DNA from: an uncultured Lachnospiraceae bacterium
GTDB lineage: Bacteria > Bacillota > Clostridia > Lachnospirales > Lachnospiraceae
DNA: 44,145 nucleotides
Direction of reading: 5' to 3'
Assembly (NCBI GenBank): GCA_910580195.1
Contig: CAJTWA010000026.1
Span: forward strand, 16,258-60,402
The translations under genes were made by a program, and so were the position numbers. Of the stretch, positions 17,723 through 25,682 are shown one piece after another; the stretch's first letter is position 1; each line of letters begins with the position of its first letter. The notes below the pieces were generated by a model. The model made no database searches. It was not told where the DNA came from and worked only from the letters and a program-made list of their open reading frames with translations.

Positions 17723-18616
17723 GTGCAGCAGCAGGCAAGTAAGGAGGAGTGTACATACAGAGAAAAAAATGCAGGGGGAGAGGGGCAGGGAAAGAAAGAA
17801 AAGCACACAGCAGGGCAGTTGCCCCTAAAAAGCCAAAACGAGGAAAGGAAGGGAACTTCCGAGGAAGAGGAAAAGAGGACAGAGGAAGGGCAAAAGAAAA
17901 AGGAAGAAATCTGGGAATTGCTGGTGGCAGCCCACCGAGGGGACAAAGGGGCAAGGGACCAGATGGTGCAGAGGAATATGGGGCTGGTCTGGAGCATTGC
18001 CCACCGCTTTTCCAACCGGGGCTATGAGCTGGAGGAATTGTTCCAAGTGGGAAGCATAGGGCTGATGAAGGCCATTGACAAATTTGATTTATCCTATGAC
18101 GTGAAGTTTTCAACTTATGCCGTACCTATGATCACCGGCGAAATCAAGCGGTTCCTAAGGGACGATGGGATGATTAAGGTCAGCAGGAGCCTGAAGGAAA
18201 ACGGCGCGAAGGTAAAGCAGGCAAGGGAAAAGCTCCAGCGCAGCCTTGGCCGGGAGCCTACCTTGCAGGAAATTTCAGATGAAACTGGGTTTCCCCGGGA
18301 AGAAATTGTCATGGCGCTGGAGGCAAATGGGGAGGTGGAATCCTTAAGCAAAACATATGCCCCCGGGGACGGGAAAGAAACCTGCCTTGCAGACCGCCTG
18401 CCCCAAGAAAAGGACAGCCATGAGGCCCTTTTAAACCATATGCTGTTAGAGCAGCTTATGGCAGGGCTGGGGGAGATGGAGCGCAGGCTGATTGAACTGC
18501 GGTATTTCGGGGAAAAGACCCAGATGCAGGTAGCCGGGGAGCTTGGCATCAGCCAAGTGCAGGTCAGCAGGCTGGAAAAGCGGATTTTGCTGCGGATGCG
18601 CAACCAAGTGAGGTGA
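17723..18616 (+). CDS. sigF: Sporulation sigma factor SigF
   Basis: First forespore-specific sigma factor. Sigma-70 regions are clear: region 2 (NRGYELEELFQVGSIGLMKA, then FSTYAVPMITGEIKRFLRDD), region 3 (SLGREPTLQEISDETGFPREE) and region 4 (ELRYFGEKTQMQVAGELGIS, then QVSRLEKRIL). The GTG at 17723 has AAAGGG 7 bases upstream. The 297-aa product is longer than typical SigF (about 240-255 aa) because of a highly charged Glu/Lys/Gln-rich N-terminal extension of about 60 residues ahead of region 1.2/2. It is the third gene of the spoIIA operon and is held inactive by SpoIIAB. Confidence 0.95.
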   Translation: MQQQASKEECTYREKNAGGEGQGKKEKHTAGQLPLKSQNEERKGTSEEEEKRTEEGQKKKEEIWELLVAAHRGDKGARDQMVQRNMGLVWSIAHRFSNRGYELEELFQVGSIGLMKAIDKFDLSYDVKFSTYAVPMITGEIKRFLRDDGMIKVSRSLKENGAKVKQAREKLQRSLGREPTLQEISDETGFPREEIVMALEANGEVESLSKTYAPGDGKETCLADRLPQEKDSHEALLNHMLLEQLMAGLGEMERRLIELRYFGEKTQMQVAGELGISQVQVSRLEKRILLRMRNQVR

Positions 18617-18692
18617 TTTGTATTTTATTGGGCTTAACCGTGGATGCAAAATTAAATGAGGCAATCCGTTTTTTGCGAAGCCAGAAAGGCAT

Positions 18693-19226
18693 TTACTGGA
18701 TTTTTATGGAAAACCCTTCCCAGATGCCCACAGGGACTTGTTCCCCGAAGAAATATTGTTCCATAGTTTCCGGCTCCATGCGGTATACCAGCACCTGCTT
18801 AGTAGTAGGGTCAACAATCCAGTATTCCCGGACGCCTGCGGTGCGGTACTTAAAAAGTTTTTTCATATAATCCATGGACCGGCTGCTGGGGGAAATGATT
18901 TCAATGACCCAGTCAGGGGCGCCATGGCAGCCTTTTTCGTCTAGGCAGGAAGTGTCGCATATGACGGAAATATCAGGTTCTACGTAATTGGCGCTGTCTT
19001 TGTTTAAAAATACTGCAAATGGGGCGGCGTAAACCTCACAGTCCCCATGTTTTTCTTGGATATGGTTATAGATAGCATTATGGAGGTAGCCGCAGATTTG
19101 CTGGTGTGCCCTGCTGGGAGGAGCCATATGGTAAATCCTGCCGTCAATCAGTTCTGCCCGCTCCCCATCGGGCAGTGAATAAATATCATTGATGGTATAA
19201 AGGGCTTCGTCTTTTCGTGCATACAT
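18693..19226 (-). CDS. Uma2-family (DUF820) putative nuclease
   Basis: 177 aa. Restriction-endonuclease-like Uma2 family, with ERAELIDGRIYHM near the N terminus, HQQICGYLHNAI, then VEPDISVICD and PDWVIEIISPSS, whose Asp/Glu residues form the putative PD-(D/E)XK metal site, and KYRTAGVREYWIVDP. The family is widespread with no settled function. It lies convergent to sigF and divergent from the spoVA operon, which is not a usual sporulation-locus gene, so it is likely a later insertion between the spoIIA and spoVA operons. Confidence 0.88.
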   Translation of the reverse strand: MYARKDEALYTINDIYSLPDGERAELIDGRIYHMAPPSRAHQQICGYLHNAIYNHIQEKHGDCEVYAAPFAVFLNKDSANYVEPDISVICDTSCLDEKGCHGAPDWVIEIISPSSRSMDYMKKLFKYRTAGVREYWIVDPTTKQVLVYRMEPETMEQYFFGEQVPVGIWEGFSIKIQ

Positions 19227-19298
19227 GGAATCACCTGCTTTTTTATTTTTAGTATATATGTTTTTTAGCCGGATTACTATATCCAGTTTTGGAAATTT

Positions 19299-19328
19299 TG
19301 AATAAATTTTGGCTAGGATGGCATACTA
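19299..19328 (+). promoter_or_regulatory. Sigma-G-type forespore promoter of the spoVA operon
   Basis: TGAATA (19299-19304), 17-base spacer, CATACTA (19322-19328). Both elements match the Bacillus sigma-G consensus as I know it (TGAATA / CATACTA). It lies about 30 bases before the first gene of the spoVA operon. Confidence 0.85.
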
Positions 19329-19358
19329 CTTCCAAAGATGGAAAAAGGATGTGAGAAT

Positions 19359-19733
19359 ATGAACCGTAGCCGTAGTACAATTTATCGGATTTGCCTTTTG
19401 GCAGCGATTGTCCTCACCATAGCAGGGGGAATTTTTTATTATGTGAATGTTGTGGAAAAAAAGACGACTGTGACAGAGGGGACTTTGGTCTGGAATGTGG
19501 AGGCAAAGGAGGAAACAGCCGAAGAAAGCCAAGCATTGGATAGTTCCCCAAAAAGCCAAAGCAGCCCAGCCCTTGAAAATGCCGAAGAAAGCAAGGCAGC
19601 AGAAAACCTGAAAGAAGCCAAAGAGAGCCAAGAAATAGAAAACTTGGGAAATGGCCTAGAAGCGGAAAGCCCAGAAGATGGGGCAGTAACCCAAAGTTTC
19701 CGCCCATTTGGCGCCGCCGGGAAACAGGCGTAG
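19359..19733 (+). CDS. Small membrane-anchored protein heading the spoVA operon
   Basis: 124 aa. The ATG at 19359 is preferred: AAAAAGGA lies 9 bases upstream, whereas the ATG at 19338 would fall almost at the predicted transcription start. One N-terminal membrane segment (residues about 7-28, IYRICLLAAIVLTIAGGIFYY) is followed by a Glu/Ala/Ser/Lys-rich, probably disordered domain. It is not one of the classical SpoVA proteins, but the sigma-G promoter and the 10-base gap to spoVAA (whose RBS overlaps its stop) mean it is expressed with them in the forespore. Function unknown. Confidence 0.72.
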   Translation: MNRSRSTIYRICLLAAIVLTIAGGIFYYVNVVEKKTTVTEGTLVWNVEAKEETAEESQALDSSPKSQSSPALENAEESKAAENLKEAKESQEIENLGNGLEAESPEDGAVTQSFRPFGAAGKQA

Positions 19734-19743
19734 GGGAGGGCGT

Positions 19744-20385
19744 ATGGCAGATACAGTTTACCTGAAAATAGAGCAGAATGTCCTTGTCCGGGAGCCTTCC
19801 GTAGTGCTCAAAGACGTGGCAAAAATCACCTCCACCAACCGCCCGCTGGTAAATAAGCTAAAGCAGATGAAGGTGTACCATTTCCACACCCCGGCCAACC
19901 AGAGCAGGAAGAAAAAGCAGGTGGAAGTATTTTCCGTCCTGAAAATCATTGAGCTGATTGGGCAGGAATTCCCCAATGTAGATGTTGAGAACATTGGGGA
20001 AAAGGATTTTGTGCTGGAATATGAGCCAAAGCAGGAGCCAAAATGGCTGCTCTATTTAAAGACGGCAATCCTGTGCGTATTGATTTTCTTTGGCTCAGCA
20101 TTTACCATTATGACCTTCAACAACGATGTGGGCGTGGGGGAAGTGTTCGCAGATTTTTACCAGCAAGTCATGGGCGCCCAGTCCGATGGGTTCACGGTGC
20201 TGGAAATCTGTTATTCCATTGGGCTGTTCCTTGGGATTATGATATTTTTTAACCACGTCGGCCACAAGAAAATCACCCACGACCCGACGCCTATCCAAGT
20301 GGAAATGCGCACCTATGAAAAGGATGTGGATTCTACGTTTATTGAAAATTGTGGAAGAAAAGGGACCAGCAATGATGTGGATTAA
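19744..20385 (+). CDS. spoVAA: Stage V sporulation protein AA
   Basis: 213 aa. The N-terminal soluble domain (VYLKIEQNVLVREPSVVLKD, then VAKITSTNRPLVNKLKQMKV) matches SpoVAA. Two C-terminal membrane segments (about 103-123 and 152-175) include the family's FFGSAFTIMTFNNDVGV and YSIGLFLGIMIFFNH. The ATG at 19744 has AGGGGAGGG just upstream. Part of the channel complex that loads Ca-dipicolinate into the forespore and releases it during germination. Its 3' end overlaps spoVAB. Confidence 0.92.
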   Translation: MADTVYLKIEQNVLVREPSVVLKDVAKITSTNRPLVNKLKQMKVYHFHTPANQSRKKKQVEVFSVLKIIELIGQEFPNVDVENIGEKDFVLEYEPKQEPKWLLYLKTAILCVLIFFGSAFTIMTFNNDVGVGEVFADFYQQVMGAQSDGFTVLEICYSIGLFLGIMIFFNHVGHKKITHDPTPIQVEMRTYEKDVDSTFIENCGRKGTSNDVD

Positions 20386-20800
20386 ACAAATTTTTCTGGG
20401 GTTTATCGGCCTTGCCAGCGGTTCCGCCATTTCGGCAGGGGTATTCAGCTTTATTATTTCCATTGGGGTAGTGCCACGGATTATTGGGAAGAGCCGCACG
20501 GCTGCAGATATTATTGCTTACGAAAATGCAGTGATTTTGGGCGGGGCGTTGGGGAATGTTTTTTCACTGTTTTCGCTGCATGTGCCTCTGGGGCTGTGGG
20601 CCGTGGTCCTGTTTGGCCTGTCCGCCGGGGTGTTTACTGGATGCCTTGCAGTGGCCCTTGCGGAAATCCTGAATACCTTCCCTATCATGTTCCGCCGTTT
20701 TGGGGTAAAGGCAGGCTTAGGTTATATTATGTTTTCCATGGCTTTGGGCAAGGCCTTAGGCGCGCTGTATTTTTATGCAAACCATATGCAGAAAATGTAA
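20372..20800 (+). CDS. spoVAB: Stage V sporulation protein AB
   Basis: 142 aa integral membrane protein. The start at 20372 (AAAAGGG about 7 bases upstream) overlaps the spoVAA stop by 14 bases. Four hydrophobic segments, with SpoVAB-like motifs GLASGSAISAGVFSFIISIG, VPRIIGKSRTA, ENAVILGG and the C-terminal FGVKAGLGYIMFSMALGKALG. It acts with SpoVAA and the other SpoVA proteins in dipicolinate transport across the inner forespore membrane. A 110-base gap with a small hairpin separates it from spoVAC. Confidence 0.92.
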   Translation: MMWIKQIFLGFIGLASGSAISAGVFSFIISIGVVPRIIGKSRTAADIIAYENAVILGGALGNVFSLFSLHVPLGLWAVVLFGLSAGVFTGCLAVALAEILNTFPIMFRRFGVKAGLGYIMFSMALGKALGALYFYANHMQKM

Positions 20801-20910
20801 AGCGCCAGAGGGAGGGCTGTCCGAAACTGTGGCCCGGGTTTAAAGATTTCTATATTGCATTGCCCGCTTTAGAGTAGGGCGTGCCCTGAAAAATCAAAAG
20901 AAAGAGAGGC

Positions 20911-21396
20911 ATGGTTATGGCACAGGAAACAATGGAGCAAAAGGAAAAGAAGAACCAAGAATACAACGAGTATGTCAAGCAGGTGACGCCCACCCACTCC
21001 CTTCCGGCAAATATGCTGAAGGCGTTCCTTACAGGAGGGGCAATCTGCGTGGTAGGGCAGGTGATACTGAATGTGGCCGCAGATACCTTTGGGATGGATA
21101 AAGATACGGCCGGGAGCTGGTGCAGCATGATTCTTGTGCTGCTCAGCGTAATCTTAACAGGGTTTAACATTTACCCTTCCATTGCCAACTGGGGCGGCGC
21201 AGGGGCGTTGGTGCCTATCACTGGGTTTGCCAATTCCGTAGCAGCCCCGGCCATTGAGTTCCAGAAGGAAGGGCAGGTCTTTGGGATTGGGTGTAAGATA
21301 TTTACGATTGCAGGGCCGGTGATTCTGTATGGGATATTTACCAGCTGGGCGCTGGGGCTGATTTATTGGGTTGGGAAGATGTTGGGGCTATTTTGA
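20911..21396 (+). CDS. spoVAC: Stage V sporulation protein AC
   Basis: 161 aa membrane protein, thought to be the mechanosensitive channel part of the dipicolinate release system. Hallmarks: KQVTPTHSLPANMLKAFLTG, GGAICVVGQ, GFNIYPSIANWGGAGALVPI, TGFANSVAAPAIEFQKEG and C-terminal IYWVGKMLGLF. The gene is complete. In related genomes spoVAD follows directly, but here spoVAD is 19.8 kb away. Its last roughly 130 bases are repeated at 25253-25383 (in frame, diverged mainly at synonymous sites) and at 27158-27285 (decayed). Confidence 0.95.
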   Translation: MVMAQETMEQKEKKNQEYNEYVKQVTPTHSLPANMLKAFLTGGAICVVGQVILNVAADTFGMDKDTAGSWCSMILVLLSVILTGFNIYPSIANWGGAGALVPITGFANSVAAPAIEFQKEGQVFGIGCKIFTIAGPVILYGIFTSWALGLIYWVGKMLGLF

Positions 21397-21591
21397 GGTA
21401 AGGCATAGAAAAGATATGGGACCAGAGTTTGTATTATGAGCAGGGTGGCGATGAAATGATTTGTCATCCTGCTTTTATTGTGCTTTTGGCTTTTTTCAAT
21501 TATAATATGATTATATTGAAACGTAGGTTAGGATTGAAGTGGTTATAGATATAATAAATACTAATGTGGCGGCGTAGAAGGGGGACGATCC

Positions 21592-23142
21592 GTGAGTATG
21601 CGAGTGAACACAGAAGCAGATAAATTATCAGTCATGTATGAGGGGGATAGGAATAGAGATGCCGCAGATAAGATCAGGGGATTTTTGTTTCAGGATTATG
21701 TTACGATTATGTGTCTCCTTCAAAATCAAGTAAAGTATGTCTGTTCAGAATATCTTGAGGATGTGGATATATTTTTTGAGGATGACACATTTGAGTTCAT
21801 TCAGGTAAAGTATTATTCAAAGACATATCCAAGTATGAAGGAAATTTCAACAGATCTTTATTATCAGTATCTCCGTCTTCAGATGCATCGGAGTACTTTG
21901 AAAGCAAAACCGAGCCTTTATATTCATAGAGATTCAAAGGTTGAGAAACCGACGCTTGATAAAATGAAAGAGTATATCGGACATGAAAATGAGCTTCCCA
22001 AGTCAGTGACTTATCCAAATACAGCAGATTCAGTTGCTTGGCTGAGAGCAAATGTTTATTCAACAAATAAGAAAGAGGAACAGAAGAAAAGTCTTTTTGC
22101 AACAATGGCCTCCGAGGACTCCCTAAAAAAGTTTATTGCAAGATTTAATGTTGCCCATCAACAGGATATCAATTAGTACAAAAAGGAATTGATGGAAGCA
22201 TTGGCCAGGGCTTATCCGAATCCAGATAGGGGTGGAGATGAGGGGCATTGGCGGTTGATATTGCTAGGTCTTTCGATTTCGTATATACAGCGACGCTATA
22301 CGTTAGTTAATCCTGTTTTGGATCAGCTGCGAGTGGATAAAAAAGAATTTGATCATTATATGACAGAATCTGTCAAGACAAAGACGGAACAGACAATTGT
22401 AAGTTATTTGTCGGGCATTGTTTGTGAGAAGTATGGGGAGATTATAAATAATAATAATCTTTCAGATATACAGACACACATGTTGAACATGATTTGCCAG
22501 AATACGGTGAGATGGATAAATGAAATTGGTAAGACTGTGGATGGCCAATATCAGCTATTGAATACATACAGCACGGATGATGTCAGCAAGATGGCTGGAT
22601 ACAGAGAGATTCCTGTAGATGATAGACTGCTCTATGTTGCCGAATGCAAACAGGGTTCTCTTGTTTTTCTGGAGTATCTGTGGAAGATAATGCTGAACAT
22701 CTGTCAGAAGAAGGTGAATAATGAGGCGGGGATTTCAGATCATTTGGAATTGTTTGATCCAATGCATTACATAGATTCCACAGTAACTAACTATGTTTGT
22801 CTGAATTTTCCTGAAGATAAATATGCAAATTATAGCGTTATTCTCCCTCGGGCAGGTGGAAATTTTAAGGGTGTAAAGCGAAAGATTGTAGAACGTATGG
22901 TGAATATGTCACTAAAACCTGAAAAATGGTTTTTTGAGAATAGTAAACTTACAAGAGGTAAAAATTATTATAACTATAGTACGGCGAACGTAAATGAAAC
23001 TCCCACGGTAGCGGATCTTGGTGAAGATAGTTTTTATATTGAATGTATGGAGTGTATTGGAATTGATGAGGATGAGTGGAGCATACAGGAAGACTGCGAC
23101 GGTTGCATTTTTTCTGTGAAGTGTGTGAAAGAGGAAATGTAG
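21592..23142 (+). pseudogene. DUF4297-like nuclease gene interrupted by one in-frame amber codon
   Basis: The first part (21592-22176, 194 aa, GTG start with AGGGGG 7 bases upstream) and the second part (22192-23142, about 316 aa) are in the same frame with a single TAG at 22174-22176 between them; four further codons precede the downstream ATG, which has its own AAAAGGA. The N-terminal part has the pattern of the DUF4297/Cap4-type PD-(D/E)XK nucleases: ADKIRGFLFQDYVTI, then an acidic EDVDIFF and the QVK of FEFIQVKYYSK. The C-terminal part is helical, unnamed, and resembles the C-terminal region of effectors in ABC-three-component systems. Either a recent nonsense mutation, translation as two pieces, or readthrough would explain the layout. 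AT-rich relative to the flanking spo genes. Confidence 0.65.
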
Positions 23143-23144
23143 TT

Positions 23145-23636
23145 ATGATTTTACAGGAAGGGTTTAAGAAAAGCGGCTATAAAGATATCCTTATTGGTGA
23201 TATTGCTTGTGAATATGAAATTAATCTGGAAGATATTTTTGATTTAGATCAGAAACCGGAAGCGTTATTAAGTATTTTTATCAGCGCTCAAAGAGATGAA
23301 TTATTTTTCCTTCTGGATGGGGACTCAGCGAAAATAGATTCTCTATGTGATTACTGGGATGATCGAATTCGTGTGTTTACGATTATTAATGGAAAATCAA
23401 AAGCGATTCATAAGTTAAAGTATAATATTGTGCAGCTGATTGTTTATTCCGAAGGGATTCCAGATAGGAGTCGAGAGAGTAATTTGTAAATATCAAGAAA
23501 GATCATCATTAAGGGCGATATGACAGATAAAGATAGGATTGTAATTGATGATGATGAAGCGATTGAATTGCCATTTCATAAGTTAAGCGGACGTGGGATT
23601 GAATTGCGTGAACTTTTAGAAACAGATTTCGCATAG
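23145..23636 (+). pseudogene. ABC-three-component-like middle component, interrupted by one in-frame ochre codon
   Basis: Begins two bases after the preceding stop (ATG at 23145, GAGGAAA upstream), so translation is coupled. The first 114 codons (to TAA at 23487-23489) are followed in the same frame by ten codons and 38 more starting at the ATG 23520 (DKDRIVIDDDEAIELPFHKL) ending at TAG 23634. The joined product of about 162 aa fits the small 'middle component' that sits between effector and ABC ATPase in ABC-three-component systems. The family assignment comes from order, size and the DDEAIELPF motif, not a search. The expected ABC ATPase gene is absent; an AlbA_2 gene follows instead. Confidence 0.5.
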
Positions 23637-23675
23637 CATTTTGTTGATATGTCAAGAACTTTTAGAAACAGATTT
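23610..23675 (+). repeat. 20-bp direct repeat at the end of the middle-component gene
   Basis: GAACTTTTAGAAACAGATTT occurs at 23610-23629 and again at 23656-23675. It may mark the junction where the expected third gene of the module was lost. Confidence 0.7.
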
Positions 23676-23707
23676 AGATTTCAAAATAGTTTTTTTGAGG
23701 AGCAAAT

Positions 23708-25198
23708 ATGAAAGAATTATTCGAACTGGCAAAATTTGATTCCTATAAAGAAGATAATCGCAGAGAAGTTAAAAGAGCAGAAGGCGGGCTTCCTAATAGC
23801 CTGTGGGATACTTATTCTGCTTTTGCTAACTGCTATGGCGGTGCCATTATTCTTGGGGGAAAAGAGGATAAATCAGGCAATTGGCATACAACTGGGCTGA
23901 AAAATGCGGCAAAGTTGAAGAAGGATTTCTGGGATACGATTAACAACCGTAAAAAGGTGAGCATCAATCTTTTGAAAGATGATGATGTGGAAACTTTCTC
24001 AGTGGCTGGTGCAGATGACGTGATTATGGTAATCTGGGTGCCGAGTGCAAAGCGGGAACAAAAGCCGGTATACATCAATGATGATCTGTTTGGAGGAACT
24101 TTCCGCAGAAATTGGGAGGGAGATTACCACTGTACCAGATTGCAGGTGAAAACAATGCTGAGGGATCAGGCAGAGGAAACTATGGATATGGAAGTTCTTG
24201 AGGAGGCTGAAATTGAAGATTTGAATCAGGAGTCCATCCGCGGTTATCGCAACAGCCATAAATCCTTTAAGCCGGGGCATCCTTTTGAGCGGCTGGATGA
24301 CAGTGAATATCTCAGGGTGATTGGGGCAGCGGGTTTTTCGAAAGAGGATAAAAGGCTTCATCCTACGGCTGCCGGAATGCTTATGTTTGGAAATGAGTAT
24401 GACATTGTGAGATATTTTCCGGAATATTTTTTGGATTACAGGGAAAATCCTGATACAGTAATCAGATGGACGGACAGGCTTCAGTCTTCGTCCGGAGAAT
24501 GGTCAGGAAATGTATTTGATTTTTATTTTCGAGTATACAATAAGATTACGAAAGATATCAAAGTGCCATTTCGGATGGAAGGCGGTTTTCGGGTTGATGA
24601 TACGCCCGTTCACAGGGCGCTGAGGGAAGCGTTGGCGAACTGTATCATCAATACAGATTTTTATGGAAAATATGGCGTTCTCATAATCAAAGAAGACGAT
24701 AAAGTCACATTGGAGAATCCCGGTTATATCAGACTCGGGAAGGAGCAGATGCGCAGAGGGGGAAAATCCGACCCAAGAAATAAGAGCCTGATGAAAATGT
24801 TCAACTTGATAGATATCGGTGAGCATGCAGGAAGCGGAGTGCCTAATATTTTTAATGTATGGGAAGACGAAGGGTGGGAAGAGCCTGACATAAAGGAGGA
24901 GTTTGATCCGGATAGGACATCGCTGACTTTAAAATTCATAAAAAAACAAGCGATAAAAACAAGCGATAAAAAACAAGCGATAAAAACAAGCGATAAAAAA
25001 CAAGCGATAAAAACAAGGAATAACCAGGAAAAAATCAGATTGTATTTACAGGGGAATGAAACAGCAAAAACCAGAGATATCGCAGAGCTGCTGGGATTGA
25101 GCATGGCGAGGACGAGAGAAATACTCTCTGTGATGGATGATGTGGAAGCGATAGGAAGAAATAAGACAAGGATATACCGCTTGCGAAAAGAATCGTAA
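23708..25198 (+). CDS. AlbA_2/Schlafen-like ATP-binding regulator
   Basis: 496 aa, GAGG upstream of the ATG. The N-terminal AlbA_2 domain (residues about 10-140) shows the typical E-x-K-R-A-x-GG-LP start (REVKRAEGGLPNSLWDTYSA) and FANCYGGAIILGGKED. The middle part has a GHKL-like region (RALREALANCIINTDFYG, then GEHAGSGVPNIF), and the C-terminal end is a winged helix (TRDIAELLGLSMARTREILS). This matches the COG2865-type 'RNA-binding domain/ATP-binding' proteins often found beside mobile or defence genes. Near residue 412 are three 9-aa repeats (KKQAIKTSD). AT-rich. Expressed with the upstream decayed pair or independently; role unproven. Confidence 0.85.
   Translation: MKELFELAKFDSYKEDNRREVKRAEGGLPNSLWDTYSAFANCYGGAIILGGKEDKSGNWHTTGLKNAAKLKKDFWDTINNRKKVSINLLKDDDVETFSVAGADDVIMVIWVPSAKREQKPVYINDDLFGGTFRRNWEGDYHCTRLQVKTMLRDQAEETMDMEVLEEAEIEDLNQESIRGYRNSHKSFKPGHPFERLDDSEYLRVIGAAGFSKEDKRLHPTAAGMLMFGNEYDIVRYFPEYFLDYRENPDTVIRWTDRLQSSSGEWSGNVFDFYFRVYNKITKDIKVPFRMEGGFRVDDTPVHRALREALANCIINTDFYGKYGVLIIKEDDKVTLENPGYIRLGKEQMRRGGKSDPRNKSLMKMFNLIDIGEHAGSGVPNIFNVWEDEGWEEPDIKEEFDPDRTSLTLKFIKKQAIKTSDKKQAIKTSDKKQAIKTRNNQEKIRLYLQGNETAKTRDIAELLGLSMARTREILSVMDDVEAIGRNKTRIYRLRKES
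24941..25021 (+). repeat. Three 27-bp tandem repeats in the AlbA_2 gene
   Basis: Units at 24941, 24968 and 24995 encode KKQAIKTSD, KKQAIKTSD and KKQAIKTRN. The first two are identical at base level and the third differs only near its end. Each 27-base unit is itself a doubled 13/14-base A-rich motif. The array links the ATP-binding part to the winged helix and could change length by slippage without breaking frame. Confidence 0.92.
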
Positions 25199-25252
25199 TG
25201 GGCAGACATATATTTAATTTTTCAAAAATTACTGGGCCTAACTTGACACAAG

Positions 25253-25383
25253 CAGAAGGGCAGGCCTTCGGGATTGGGTGCAAGATCTTTACCATTGCGG
25301 GGCCGGTGATTTTGTATGGGATATTTACCAGCTGGGTGCTGGGGCTAGTTTACTGGGCACTCAAAATGTTTGGCGTTTTCTGA
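25253..25383 (+). pseudogene. Second copy of the spoVAC 3' end (in frame)
   Basis: About 131 bases matching 21268-21396 of spoVAC with differences mostly at third codon positions, ending in a stop at the same place. It encodes EGQAFGIGCKIFTIAGPVIL and continues to WVLGLVYWALKMFGVF, so the coding sense is intact. The homology starts abruptly at 25253, and the upstream bases (to 25198) are unrelated, although the frame stays open from an ATG at 25198. It is not a complete gene. The pattern suggests a spoVAC end from a related lineage, brought in or left behind by integration. Confidence 0.85.
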
Positions 25384-25682
25384 AGACAGGAAAATGAAAT
25401 CCCGTTTGATATTTGGCAAAAAAGAGGGGGTGAAATGGCTGGACAAATGGAGAACAAATGTGATTGCTTATAAAATTGAGCAGAAATTCTGCTGACGTTA
25501 TGTGTATGGCTATCCTAGGGATATTTGTTTTGCAGATATCAATGTTTTTTGTGTGAAACGCCCTTTTAGGCTTTGATGCAGAGAAATTATGTGTTAAGAT
25601 AAATATGGGTTAAGAAAGATAAATCAGGCAATTTTAATCCTGCTTTGGAGAATTCAAAATAAGATGTGTGGAGGTGGCGGGC

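Noticed and set aside
25198..25383. Independent 61-aa gene
   Set aside because: The C-terminal 43 codons are a spoVAC end copy and the first part is unrelated; it overlaps the AlbA_2 stop and looks like a remnant.
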